Assembly: GCA_951812505.1 (NCBI GenBank)
Contig: CATOSI010000002.1
Span: forward strand, 806,001-870,000
Direction of reading: 5' to 3'
DNA: 64,000 nucleotides
DNA from: an uncultured Dehalococcoidia bacterium
GTDB lineage: Bacteria; Chloroflexota; Dehalococcoidia; Lucifugimonadales; UBA1123
Shown here: piece after piece, positions 1 to 7,924 of the stretch
Layout: each line of letters starts with the position of its first letter
Position numbering within the stretch: position 1 is the stretch's first letter
The notes under the pieces: generated by a model
What the model saw: the letters and a program-made list of their open reading frames with translations, nothing else
Told to the model about the DNA's origin: nothing
Database searches by the model: none
Program-made: the position numbers and the translations under genes

Positions 1-1206
1 GTGACGGTCGCCGAAGTAGTACACATGGTTCGGGAAGAAGTTGGGAATGACGCCAAGCTCGCGCATCCTGGAGATGTGTTCAGGGACGCAGACCTGGCAG
101 TGCTCGATGCGGAACCGGTGATCCGCTCTTGGCATGGCGCGGAGGGCGTTTTCGTATGCCGCAAGCACGGCGTCTATGGCGGCGTCGCCATTGGCGTGGG
201 TGGCGATCTGGTAGCCCCTTCGGTGCAGGTCCATGACGATATCGTTGAGTTCGTCCTGCTCGTAGATGAGCCAGCCCTGTTCGGTGGGGTCGCAGTGATA
301 TGGCTCGCGCAGGGCCGCGGTGATCCCCTGGATGGAGCCGTCGGAGATGATCTTGCATCCTGCGACGCGCACCCATTCGTCGCCGTCGCCGGTCTGCCAG
401 GCGAAGTTGGAGTCCTTCAGGTATTCCCAATGGATGAACATATTCACCCTGAACTTCAGGAAGCCTTCGCGTCGCGCTCTCTGGTAGGTGTCCAGGATGT
501 CCACGCCCCGGGCGTTGCTAACGCTGGCGTCGTGGATGGTGGTTATGCCCCGGCGCAGGTATTCCTCCTGGGCCTGGACGAATCCTGTGCGGACCTCTGC
601 TTCCGTGTAGGCGGGCAGCAGCCGGTTCACCAGTCCCTGGGCTGTCTCGTACAGCATCCCGTCCGGCTCGCCACTGGCGGGAAACCTGCCGATGCGGCCG
701 CCGGGCGGATCGGCAGTCTCGTCGTGAATTCGGGCCAACTCCAACGCGGCGGAGTTGGCGGCCAGCATATGCCCTGAGTTGTGGACGATTGCGACAGGGT
801 GGTCGTTGGTGGCGGCGTCCAGGTCGTGGCGGGTGGGGTGACGCACGTCCCGGAGTCCGGTGTCGTCATAGCCGCGACCGCGGACCCATTCGCCGGGCGG
901 AGTCGTCGAGGCTCGTTCCCGCAGGCGGCTTACGATGTCGGCGATGTTGCGGTTGGGCGGCGTGCGAACATCCACCTCCAGCAGGTTCGTGCTGAATCCC
1001 ACCATGTGGTTGTGTGGTTCGATGAATCCCGGGAGTATCGTCTTGCCTTGGGCATCTATGACCGTCGTCCGGCTCCGCTTCCCGACGAGGACTTCGTCGT
1101 TCGTGCCCAAAGCGGCGATCCTGCCGTCGCGAATGCCCACGGCCTGCACAACACTGTTGTGAGGGTCCATGGTTTCCACCCGGCCGTTGATGACGATCAA
1201 GTCCAT
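1..1206 (-). CDS. Amidohydrolase family 3 (YtcJ-like), 3' end cut by window
   Basis: The reading frame is open from an ATG at 1206 to the window edge (402 codons, no stop), so the C-terminus is missing. A GGAG-type ribosome site lies about 10 bases upstream of the ATG. The N-terminus has the beta-sandwich start of amidohydrolases (NGRVETMDP), then PGFIEPHNH around residues 59-67 with the HxH metal pair. Further on come KIISDGSIQG, ATHANGD and FRIEHCQ, the pattern of the YtcJ / amidohydrolase-3 family, which hydrolyses C-N bonds in metal-dependent cytoplasmic reactions. The substrate cannot be told. It starts a run of minus-strand catabolic genes. The long plus-strand frame over the same bases is a shadow. 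Confidence 0.88.
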   Translation of the reverse strand, partial: MDLIVINGRVETMDPHNSVVQAVGIRDGRIAALGTNDEVLVGKRSRTTVIDAQGKTILPGFIEPHNHMVGFSTNLLEVDVRTPPNRNIADIVSRLRERASTTPPGEWVRGRGYDDTGLRDVRHPTRHDLDAATNDHPVAIVHNSGHMLAANSAALELARIHDETADPPGGRIGRFPASGEPDGMLYETAQGLVNRLLPAYTEAEVRTGFVQAQEEYLRRGITTIHDASVSNARGVDILDTYQRARREGFLKFRVNMFIHWEYLKDSNFAWQTGDGDEWVRVAGCKIISDGSIQGITAALREPYHCDPTEQGWLIYEQDELNDIVMDLHRRGYQIATHANGDAAIDAVLAAYENALRAMPRADHRFRIEHCQVCVPEHISRMRELGVIPNFFPNHVYYFGDRH

Positions 1207-1278
1207 TCGGGCTGCTCCGTTGGATGACTGGCGAGACGAGTCAGTGGCAAAAGGATTCCCGTATCGTGGCGACGCACC

Positions 1279-1656
1279 TTAATCGGTGATGTAGGTGTGG
1301 GTGATAACCTCCCACACATGACCGTTCTCGCAGTCGAAGTAGAACCCGCGTCCCTGGTGTTTGTGGTTGATCTCGCCGTCCGTCCGCGAGCCCGGCCCGC
1401 TCCCGAACGGGATTCCCTCGTCCTTGACGCGCTGCAGCACTGCGTCGAACTCGTCGTCCGAAGCCAGGAAGGCGTAGTGATTGGAGCGCGGGTTGTCCGA
1501 GTCATCGAAGTCGAGCGTCAAGATGTCGTTGACCTTGACGGGCGCGAAGTGTCCCCAGGTCCCTTCGTACTTCAGTCCGAAGATGCGGGCGATGAACTCC
1601 GCCGACTTCACCTTGTCGTAGGCTGGCACGATTGTGTGGTCTAGCTGCAATGGCAT
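1279..1656 (-). CDS. VOC (glyoxalase/bleomycin-resistance) superfamily protein
   Basis: I start it at the ATG at 1656 because GGAGGA lies 7-8 bases upstream; a longer frame back to 1713 has no such site. The 125-residue product has one vicinal-oxygen-chelate module. DHTIVPAYD near the N-terminus gives a metal-ligand His, NHYAFLASDDEFD gives the middle His, and HVWEVITHTY at the end gives the Glu of the metal site. Single-domain VOC proteins act as dimers in lyase, dioxygenase or resistance reactions. Nothing here fixes the substrate. It sits between two amidohydrolases on the same strand, 72 bases upstream of the first, so a shared degradative role is plausible. Confidence 0.85.
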   Translation of the reverse strand: MPLQLDHTIVPAYDKVKSAEFIARIFGLKYEGTWGHFAPVKVNDILTLDFDDSDNPRSNHYAFLASDDEFDAVLQRVKDEGIPFGSGPGSRTDGEINHKHQGRGFYFDCENGHVWEVITHTYITD

Positions 1657-1784
1657 GGCTGTCCTCCTCTGTATAAACGATACACCAGGCGTCAACTTGA
1701 GTGCTCGGTTCACTCTGATATGAAGGTTTGAACGGGTGTTACGAATGGCAGGTTTCTAGTTGCTCGCACCGGCCTCCCCACCCC

Positions 1785-1811
1785 TGGGTTCCCGCCTTCG
1801 CGGAAACGACG
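1785..1811. repeat. REP-like palindrome, copy 1 (divergent)
   Basis: A degenerate copy of an inverted-repeat element (TGGGTTCCCGCC, TTCG, CGGAAACGACG) found also at 9253-9279, 27773-27799 and 34815-34841. The bases after it (GATAGTTGTGCAAAGGTCT) are also repeated after the 9253 copy. A second TTGTGCGAAGGTCTCTTT follows at about 1852-1869. Confidence 0.6.
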
Positions 1812-1871
1812 ATAGTTGTGCAAAGGTCTCTTTTCGCGGTCATTGCCCTGGTTGTGCGAAGGTCTCTTTCG

Positions 1872-3290
1872 TCATATGTCGTGTGAGCCGCCTTCGGGCC
1901 ATCCGTGGTCCAGGTCTATGCCGAGCCTGTCGGCTCGCGCGATGACCGATGTGGATACCGTGCTGTAAACTTCGGCCTCGTCCACTCGGACCGAGTGTCC
2001 TTCGCTGAAGACGACCTCGCCGTTCACCAGGACGGTGTCCACGCTTCCGGTTCCCATCGTAAGCGCAAGCAGGTGGAGCGGATTGTTGGCGGGATAGGCT
2101 TCAGCCGCACCTGCCGACCTCACCACGACGTCCGCGCGCTTGCCGGATTCCAGGCTTCCCAGTTCCGCGTCCATTCCGGCGGCAGCGGCGGCGTTGATGG
2201 TCTGCATTTCCAGCAGCGTTCCGGGGGATAGGGGGTCCTGGTAGGTCTGCGATACGAAGTGCGCCGCGAGCATGGTATCTCCCGGCGTACTGTCCCTGGC
2301 GGCATCGGTACCGAGCGATACGGGAACTCCGCGGCGGTGGCGCTCCGCCATTTTGAAGTCTGCGCCTCGTCCGAGCCCGAGGGAGAAGAAGGCAGCCGGG
2401 CACCATACGATCCGGCAGCCCGTCTCCTGGACCGCGACTTCCTCCTCCTCGTCCAGAACGTTGGCGTGGACGATGACGGTGTGTTCATCCAGGACGCCCA
2501 TTTCCTGCAGGTGCACAAGCTGACTTGTGCCGGTCATAGCGCGATATATCTCGCCCTCGCCGGGAACGTAGCCTGAGTGTAGAAACAGGGGGACATCGTT
2601 GTCGCGAGCGCATGTGTGTGCGGCCTGAAGCAGTTCCGGCGAGGCGGTTCCCAGGCCGTACAAAAAGACGTACCCACGGACCAACGCTTCGGGGTCGTTG
2701 TTGCGGTGAAGCTCCACGTCCAACTGGCTCAACGACCGGTCGAGATTCACCGGGGCGCGGGCGGTCAGGCTCGGACTTACGAGCGTGGGGACCGCGTCGA
2801 AAGTCTCGCGCCTGTCCCAGAGGTAGAGCGGGGCGAAGAGCGCTCTCATGCCCACGCGCTCGACCGCCTCAGCTGCCGCATCGGTCGAGAAAAGCGAGCC
2901 CGGCTCGATGAACATCGTGAAGCCGCCTCGAAGCATCTCCACGCCGGCCATGGCGGTAGCCGCTGCTTCGTCCTCGCCGGTGACTCCCGCTTTCCAGTCC
3001 GCGAAGTTGACGGATGACGAGCCCGTGTCCCGGACATTGCCGAAGACCCCCCGGCAGGAGGTGTGCACGATATGGTTGTGAGCATCTATGAAGCCCGGAT
3101 GCACGATTCCTCCCTTGGCATCCAGCGTCTCCCCAGCATCGAAGCGGTTTCGGAGGTCGGCGTCGGCGCCAACCTCCACGATGCGTGAACCGGTGACCGC
3201 CACCGCGCCCGAACGGTATATCCTGCGCTCCGGGTCCATGGTGATGACCTGGCCGTTGCGGATGAGAATGTCGCACGTGTTGTTGTTCAT
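1872..3290 (-). CDS. Amidohydrolase family 1 (cytosine deaminase / chlorohydrolase-like)
   Basis: A 472-residue cytoplasmic metal-dependent hydrolase of the TrzN/AtzA/SsnA/cytosine deaminase branch. It begins with ILIRNGQVITMDP, the amidohydrolase beta-sandwich. HPGFIDAHNH around residues 62-71 gives the HxH metal pair. LFLHSGY and IVHANVL supply the next histidines and SLGTDAARDS supplies the metal-ligand Asp. The C-terminal ESGKRADVVV strand closes the sandwich. Length is normal for the family. Likely chemistry is deamination or hydrolytic dechlorination of a nitrogen heterocycle or amide, but the substrate is not readable. It lies 57 bases downstream of an SRPBCC gene on the same strand. 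Confidence 0.88.
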   Translation of the reverse strand: MNNNTCDILIRNGQVITMDPERRIYRSGAVAVTGSRIVEVGADADLRNRFDAGETLDAKGGIVHPGFIDAHNHIVHTSCRGVFGNVRDTGSSSVNFADWKAGVTGEDEAAATAMAGVEMLRGGFTMFIEPGSLFSTDAAAEAVERVGMRALFAPLYLWDRRETFDAVPTLVSPSLTARAPVNLDRSLSQLDVELHRNNDPEALVRGYVFLYGLGTASPELLQAAHTCARDNDVPLFLHSGYVPGEGEIYRAMTGTSQLVHLQEMGVLDEHTVIVHANVLDEEEEVAVQETGCRIVWCPAAFFSLGLGRGADFKMAERHRRGVPVSLGTDAARDSTPGDTMLAAHFVSQTYQDPLSPGTLLEMQTINAAAAAGMDAELGSLESGKRADVVVRSAGAAEAYPANNPLHLLALTMGTGSVDTVLVNGEVVFSEGHSVRVDEAEVYSTVSTSVIARADRLGIDLDHGWPEGGSHDI

Positions 3291-3347
3291 AGGTCTGCGC
3301 TCCAGGGTCGTTGATGGATTGGTGTTCGATGGTGTGCTGATCGCGTA

Positions 3348-3980
3348 TCAGGCGGACTCTCCGGTGTAAAAGGCGGTGGTGCGGTCTGCCGCGGCGCGCG
3401 CGGAGGCGGGTTCTTCCCCGTTGGCGACCGACGCTTGCGCCCACCCATCGCTGCTGCCCGCGATGAATGCTCTGCCTTCTGGCGAGGTGGCGAATTCGGT
3501 CTCGTCCGGCATGGGATCGTCCGGTCGTGTGATGTGGAGATCGAGTCCCAGAAGGGCTAACTCCCAGCCGACGCCGACCGCGCCCGGGCCGTACTGGTCC
3601 CAGTGTGCCGAATGTTGCATGGTATGTGTGAGGGTGAGTCGCGTGCGGCCTCCTCCATCTTCCGAGACAGATATGTTTACCCAGCTGACATCGCCGGCGA
3701 ATTCCCAGGTGAGAGCGAAATGCGAAAGCGGTTCACACTCCGTGATACTGCCTCCGGCGTTGCCTTCCAACTGGTATCTGCCGTGCAGTTCGAGATTGCC
3801 GCTGATCGGCATAGACCAGCGCGGAATGCGGTCAGCGTTGGTTACGGCGTCCCAGAGGTCCTCGACTGTGGTCGCGTAGCTTCGGGAGAGGGTGATGGCG
3901 CGGGCGGGTCTTCCTTCGCGCTCCGGCGATGAAACGGAACGCTCCACCGCGCCGAGGTGTTTGTCGAAATCGAAGTTCAT
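3348..3980 (-). CDS. SRPBCC / AHSA1-type START-fold protein
   Basis: The 210-residue product begins with about 25 loose residues. A typical AHSA1-like (Aha1 C-terminal, SRPBCC) fold follows: ITLSRSYATTVEDLWDAVTNADRIPRWSM-type helix-grip start, GGSITECEP, FALTWEFAG, and a late amphipathic helix. This family binds hydrophobic ligands or acts as polyketide-cyclase-like or stress proteins. In many genomes it pairs with an ArsR repressor, but none is visible here; upstream is a 590-base gene-free stretch with a palindrome. Ligand and role are unknown. Confidence 0.82.
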   Translation of the reverse strand: MNFDFDKHLGAVERSVSSPEREGRPARAITLSRSYATTVEDLWDAVTNADRIPRWSMPISGNLELHGRYQLEGNAGGSITECEPLSHFALTWEFAGDVSWVNISVSEDGGGRTRLTLTHTMQHSAHWDQYGPGAVGVGWELALLGLDLHITRPDDPMPDETEFATSPEGRAFIAGSSDGWAQASVANGEEPASARAAADRTTAFYTGESA

Positions 3981-4113
3981 GGTGTCTTCCTTCTTATTTT
4001 GTCGGGATGTCGAACGACCGAGTTTCAGGTTCTCGATCAGTGCCGTATATTGCGATCCATATACCTTGATTTATAAAGCGACAGGTGGCGACAGGTGGCT
4101 AACTGGTGACGTG

Positions 4114-4134
4114 ACAGGTGTTCGGAACACCTGT
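4114..4134. promoter_or_regulatory. 21-base palindrome, possible operator
   Basis: ACAGGTGTTC, one centre base, then GAACACCTGT: two 10-base arms with perfect dyad symmetry, in the divergent region between the SRPBCC gene and the OsmC operon. No T-run follows, so a transcription-factor site is more likely than a terminator. No regulator gene is adjacent. Confidence 0.4.
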
Positions 4135-4434
4135 TATTCACCTGAGATGACCTGAGTTTAGCTACAGGGAAATTTTTTCGGGGACCCGGAATTTCATTGG
4201 CATAACTTCGTGTTTATGTATATTGATGCTCGAAGACATCGGCGGTCGGCGCTCCTCCATTAGTTTATTTGTTCGTATTATAGCAGATGTGGGGTGCAGA
4301 TGTGTAGGTTTCCGGTCGGTCGGGTTGAACTTTCCCACGGGGCTGTTACACTCGCACATGCTGCGTTACAGTGACTCTGAAGCGGCTGAGAGGGGTATGT
4401 ATTTGAAGTATTTCGCACTCGCATTTGTGATTTC

Positions 4435-4478
4435 ACCCCCATCCTAACCTTCCCCCGTTAAGGGGGAAGGGACTTTTG
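4435..4478 (+). repeat. Dispersed CCTTCCCCC hairpin element, copy 1
   Basis: The same 43-44 base element occurs at 6735-6777. Its core is CCTTCCCCC, GTTAA, GGGGGAAGG (a perfect 9-base stem), followed by GACTTTTG. On the plus strand it resembles an intrinsic terminator with a short T-run, but here it is not directly after a gene. Confidence 0.6.
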
Positions 4479-4570
4479 CGTGGTGTTCGTGGCCAGATTT
4501 CACGTTTGCAGACCCTTGTCAGCTCTGAAGCAGTCAACCGTAATGTTATCCAGGAAACGAGTGAGATGCG

Positions 4571-5113
4571 ATGACAACCGATATTCCGCACGAAGTGCAT
4601 GGCGATGAACTTCCTCAGAAAGGGACACGACGCACCATCTCGGTAGATTGCGAGCACGTCGAGAAGATGCTCCACAAGAGCGCTCGCGAGCAGTTCGTGA
4701 TCTACTGCGACGAGCCGGAGAGGATGGGCGGAGAGAACGCCTATCCCGCGCCACTAACGTATATCACGTCCGGTATCGGGTTTTGACTGCTTACGCAGTT
4801 GAAGCGGTACGCTACAATGAGAAAACTTACGATCAAGAAGGCGCGCGTTCACGTCGAGATGGACTACTACCTGTCTGGCTCGGTGCTGGCGGGAACCGTC
4901 AACAGTGGGGTTACCGAGGTACGTTCCGAGTTCGATGTGTCCTCGGACGAACCGGAAGAGGACATAGCCTACGTCATCAGGCTGGCGAAGCAGGGATGTT
5001 TTGCCGAGAGGCTGGTGGAAACGGCCGTGCCCATCAAGAGCACGCTAATACTGAACGGCAAAGAGGCGACGGACCGCTTTCTGCCAGAAACTGATGCAGG
5101 GGATGACTCATGA
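4571..5113 (+). CDS. OsmC-family peroxiredoxin-like selenoprotein (in-frame TGA = Sec72)
   Basis: One 180-residue OsmC-family protein encoded in a single frame that standard gene callers would split in two. Codon 72 is TGA (4784-4786); the frame is otherwise open from ATG 4571 to TGA 5111-5113. Residues before it (NAYPAPLTYITSGIGF) match the loop and helix start that carry the peroxidatic Cys in OsmC/Ohr, and the TGA falls at that Cys. The sequence after it (LLTQLKRYATMRKL) continues the buried helix. The partner Cys is kept at about residue 143 (AKQGCFAERL), so a Sec72-Cys143 pair would replace the usual Cys-Cys pair. A SECIS-like hairpin sits directly after the TGA. OsmC/Ohr proteins reduce organic hydroperoxides or act as thiol-redox proteins in the cytoplasm. 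The stop overlaps the next start (ATGA). The alternative is a nonsense mutation, but both halves keep intact coding. Confidence 0.85.
4799..4817 (+). promoter_or_regulatory. Candidate bacterial SECIS element of the OsmC-like gene
   Basis: TTG, A, AGC, loop GGTAC, GCT, A, CAA folds as a short stem (TTG/CAA, A-A mismatch, AGC/GCT). The loop begins GGU, 19 bases after the TGA. The E. coli fdhF SECIS has its GGUC loop 18 bases after its UGA, so position and loop sequence both fit SelB recognition. A competing 5-base hairpin (ACTGC/GCAGT) overlaps the TGA itself. Confidence 0.65.
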
Positions 5114-5994
5114 CCACGACCACTGTCGGCGCAGAAAAACTTACCTTCGAGCTTGTCCAGGACTTTCCAAAACTTCCCGACGGGGAGACATTTGATATAG
5201 TCAGCACCGTCGCTACCGATTCGCAGGATAGGGTATATGTCTTCCAGAGGAAGGACCCTCCGGTGGTCGTCTTCGATAGCGACGGCAATTACCTGGACGC
5301 CTGGGGGCACGGCGCGTTCAACTCGCCGCACGGCATGAGCATCAGCGACGACGTGATCTACATGACCGACCGCGACGATTCAGTCGCGGTGGCATATACA
5401 CTGGAAGGCAGGCCGCTGCTGGTGCTGGGAGAGCGCGGCGTTCATTCCGACACGGGCTGCGAGGCGCCCGCGGACATGGTCCCCCGCGCCGCCGGGCCGT
5501 TCAACTATCCCACCGAGATGGTGAAGGGGCCGTCGGGCCATATCTACGTTTCGGACGGGTATCGGAACAGCAGGATTCACAAGTTCACTGAACAGGGTGA
5601 GCTCGTCAGGTCATGGGGAACGCCCGGAAGTTCGGAACCTGGTGAATTTCACCTGCCTCACAGCCTGATGGTGGATGGGGAAGAGAAGGTTTACGTGTGC
5701 GACCGCAGCAATCGGCGAATCCAGATATTCGACGGTGACGGCGAGTTCATCGCGATGTGGACCGGCATGGGCGGACCGAACGACATAGTGCAGGGACAGG
5801 ACGGTCTCTTCTACATCTGCGAGCAGGAGGCGGACGGCAATCCGCCGCGTGTCACCATCCGTGACGGCGACGGCGAGGTACTGGCGCGCTGGGATGTGCG
5901 CCACGCCCACGGTATCTGGGTTGACTCAGGCGGAGATGTCTATCTCGGCCTGACGACCAGCCAGAGCGTGGACAAGTATGTGCGGGTTCGCTAG
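5110..5994 (+). CDS. NHL-repeat six-bladed beta-propeller protein
   Basis: A 294-residue protein made of NHL-type blades: DSQDRVYVFQR, GHIYVSDGYRNSRIHKFTEQG and EKVYVCDRSNRRIQIFDGDG, ending in a closing blade. Its overall plan resembles the propeller of peptidyl-hydroxyglycine alpha-amidating lyase and related lactonase-like bacterial proteins. No signal peptide is seen, so it is probably cytoplasmic. Its ATG overlaps the TGA stop of the OsmC-like selenoprotein by four bases, so the two are translationally coupled. A RidA-like gene follows in the same direction. No catalytic assignment is possible from the sequence alone. Confidence 0.85.
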   Translation: MTTTTVGAEKLTFELVQDFPKLPDGETFDIVSTVATDSQDRVYVFQRKDPPVVVFDSDGNYLDAWGHGAFNSPHGMSISDDVIYMTDRDDSVAVAYTLEGRPLLVLGERGVHSDTGCEAPADMVPRAAGPFNYPTEMVKGPSGHIYVSDGYRNSRIHKFTEQGELVRSWGTPGSSEPGEFHLPHSLMVDGEEKVYVCDRSNRRIQIFDGDGEFIAMWTGMGGPNDIVQGQDGLFYICEQEADGNPPRVTIRDGDGEVLARWDVRHAHGIWVDSGGDVYLGLTTSQSVDKYVRVR

Positions 5995-6046
5995 TGTCGG
6001 TGACGAGAATTTTCAACACAGCCTAAAGATTAACTTTCGGGAGGAA

Positions 6047-6718
6047 ATGAGCGTGAGCAAGTTCTATGATGAGGCGCTGCTGCCGGACGAGATGCGTCGC
6101 GACTTCGATGTGTACGACAGGATCCGGGAGCTCGGTGTCGAATTAGGCAGCTTCGGCGAGGATGTGGTGTCGCTGGAGGGCGCGGGCATAGCGGGGGCGG
6201 TTGTGCATGAGAGCGGCCTTGTGTATCTGTCTGGCACCGGGGCAGGGACTTATCCTATGAATGACGATGAAGAGCGTATCCAGCACGGCTTTCAGGCAGC
6301 GCAGGAAGCGGCTGACGTGTTGATTCGCAGGCTGCACTGGACGCTGAGTTGCGGCGGCGAAGGCGATCTGAACGACGTGCTTTACACGGTGAAGGCGCTG
6401 GGCATGGTGGTCTCGCCGGGCGGTGGCGCGAGTGGAGCGGCTCCCTCGGTTACGAACGGCTTCTCGTTCAGGTGGCACTCGGTTTTCGGTGGTCCTCGGA
6501 GTGACTATGCCGAGGGCGGTGTTGACCAGGGCGGATTTGCCGGAATCCATGCGAGGAGCGCGGTGGGCGGGTTCGACGGTAAGTTCTCCATCGAGCCGGA
6601 GATCATCGTAGCGGTCCCGGCTCCGCTTACGCAGCAGATAATCGCGAACAGGGGCTGGGTTTTCCCTCTGCCGCCCGTGATGCTGGAGAAGGTGAGGTCT
6701 GCAAGGGACGGGAATTGA
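6047..6718 (+). CDS. RidA (YjgF/YER057c) family protein, enlarged
   Basis: About 223 residues, longer than the usual 125-150 of RidA. VYLSGTGAGTYP, AQEAADVLIRRL, DLNDVLYTVKALGMVVSP and the closing strand SIEPEIIVAVPAP follow the RidA fold, which forms trimers and deaminates reactive enamine/imine intermediates. A middle segment (about 135-190) is longer than in typical members. Two starts compete: ATG 6047 lies only 2 bases after GGGAGG, while GTG 6053 has the better 8-base spacing. I give the ATG. It follows the NHL gene after a 52-base gap and probably belongs to the same operon. The specific substrate is unknown. Confidence 0.78.
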   Translation: MSVSKFYDEALLPDEMRRDFDVYDRIRELGVELGSFGEDVVSLEGAGIAGAVVHESGLVYLSGTGAGTYPMNDDEERIQHGFQAAQEAADVLIRRLHWTLSCGGEGDLNDVLYTVKALGMVVSPGGGASGAAPSVTNGFSFRWHSVFGGPRSDYAEGGVDQGGFAGIHARSAVGGFDGKFSIEPEIIVAVPAPLTQQIIANRGWVFPLPPVMLEKVRSARDGN

Positions 6719-6734
6719 AGTCGACCGCGTTTTT

Positions 6735-6777
6735 ACCCCCATCCTAACCTCCCCCGTCAAGGGGGAAGGGACTTTTG
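6735..6777 (+). terminator. Dispersed hairpin element, copy 2, placed as terminator
   Basis: Copy of the element at 4435-4478: CCTCCCCC, GTCA, AGGGGGAAGG, then GACTTTTG. It lies 16 bases after the RidA stop and before the convergent monooxygenase gene, where an intrinsic terminator for the OsmC-NHL-RidA operon is expected. Confidence 0.55.
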
Positions 6778-6812
6778 GGCCACAGGCAGCGTGTACTAAT
6801 TTGACACAGGTC

Positions 6813-7877
6813 CTACCAGGACTTGAGGACCGGCAGCACTTCCTTGGCGAAGAGCTTGAGACTGCGCTCCGCTACGTCCAGCGGCGTGCCGCCGAAGCGG
6901 AAGGCGACGTTCAACTCGAAGTCGCCCAGAAGCGCCCTGCGTTCCTCGAGTCCGCGTAGAATCTTGTCCGGGGTTCCCCAGCTTGCAGCCTTCATGAAGC
7001 CTTCGACCGCCCCATCGAGGCCGGTCGAACGCGCGATTTCGGCCTTCTGCTGATAGGCGTTGTAGCCCTTGACAGACCTGAAGTGGTCTCCAAGAAATTC
7101 GTAGTGATAGAAGTTGCTCTCGACGAATTTGCCCTGGTACCGGCGCGCTTCTTCTTCGCACTCTTCAAGATCGGCGCCGCAAACGACGAACTCGGTGAGC
7201 ATCAGGGTAGGCGGCTCAGTGCCGTGGAATTCGCGGTGCAGGGCCCGTCCGCGCTCGATGCCGGGCATACGCATTTCCCAGGGGCGATCAGCGAACATGA
7301 CGATGTGCGCGCCAAGCTTGGCTGCCGAGAGAACTGAATCGTCGCTTGCGGCTACGCAGTAGATGCGCCCGTCGAAGGAGTGTTCCGGCCTGGGGCGGAT
7401 TTCGGTGCGGATCTGCTTGTAGTAGGCCCCGTCGCCCTCGATGAAGCCGCTCCTGAGGGCCTCGACGATCATGGGGGCCGCTTCGTCGAAACGGTCGCGT
7501 GATTCGTCCATGCTGATGCCGAAGGTCTCGAACTCACGTCGCGCCAGGCCTCGCCCGAATCCCAGCCGGAGCCGTCCGCCGCTCAACAGGTCGAGGACGG
7601 CGGCGTTTTCAGCCACGCGCAGGGGGTTGTGCCAGGGAAGTATCACCGCGGCCGTCCCGACGTCTATATCTGGGTGCCTGGCCGCCAGGTGGGTCATCAG
7701 CTGGAGATTGTCCGGGACGAACGAGTAGTCGTTGAAGTGGTGCTCCGCGGACCAGAGACAGTCGAATCCGGCATCCGCGGCTAATTCGGCGAGGCGCAGT
7801 TCCTCCTTCCACATCAGGCCGTCCGAGCCGTCTTCCCAGCCGTAGCTGGAGAAGATCATCATCATTCCGACATCCAT
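6813..7877 (-). CDS. LLM-class flavin-dependent oxidoreductase (luciferase-like monooxygenase)
   Basis: A 354-residue single-domain bacterial-luciferase-like TIM barrel. Marks of the family are LAADAGFDCLWSAEHHF near residue 33-50, AVILPWHNPLRVAENAAVLD, and LSGGRLRLGFGRGLARREFETFG, the strong group signature near residue 100. These enzymes use FMNH2 supplied by a separate reductase, or F420H2, to oxygenate or desulfurise small organic molecules in the cytoplasm. Such monooxygenases are strongly expanded in SAR202 Chloroflexota. The neighbour downstream on the template strand is an SDR gene (47 bases away), so both may work on the same compound. Confidence 0.9.
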   Translation of the reverse strand: MDVGMMMIFSSYGWEDGSDGLMWKEELRLAELAADAGFDCLWSAEHHFNDYSFVPDNLQLMTHLAARHPDIDVGTAAVILPWHNPLRVAENAAVLDLLSGGRLRLGFGRGLARREFETFGISMDESRDRFDEAAPMIVEALRSGFIEGDGAYYKQIRTEIRPRPEHSFDGRIYCVAASDDSVLSAAKLGAHIVMFADRPWEMRMPGIERGRALHREFHGTEPPTLMLTEFVVCGADLEECEEEARRYQGKFVESNFYHYEFLGDHFRSVKGYNAYQQKAEIARSTGLDGAVEGFMKAASWGTPDKILRGLEERRALLGDFELNVAFRFGGTPLDVAERSLKLFAKEVLPVLKSW

Positions 7878-7924
7878 TCGGATACTCCTTCCGGATTACT
7901 AAAGGCCACGTCCGACAGAAGGCG

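Larger units (their letters stand above)
3981..4570. other. Gene-free stretch between SRPBCC and OsmC genes
   Basis: No convincing gene is seen on either strand. It contains a tandem ACAGGTGGCG/ACAGGTGGCT pair (4081-4100), the palindrome at 4114-4134 and a dispersed hairpin element at 4435-4478. It must also contain the promoters of the two divergent flanking genes, which I could not place with confidence. Confidence 0.5.

Noticed and set aside
1-777. Long plus-strand frame at the window start
   Set aside because: It is the antisense of a clear amidohydrolase on the minus strand and has no family motif.
4799-5113. Separate short gene starting after the TGA of the OsmC-like frame
   Set aside because: It lacks a ribosome site and is simply the C-terminal half of the OsmC domain; the selenocysteine reading explains both halves.
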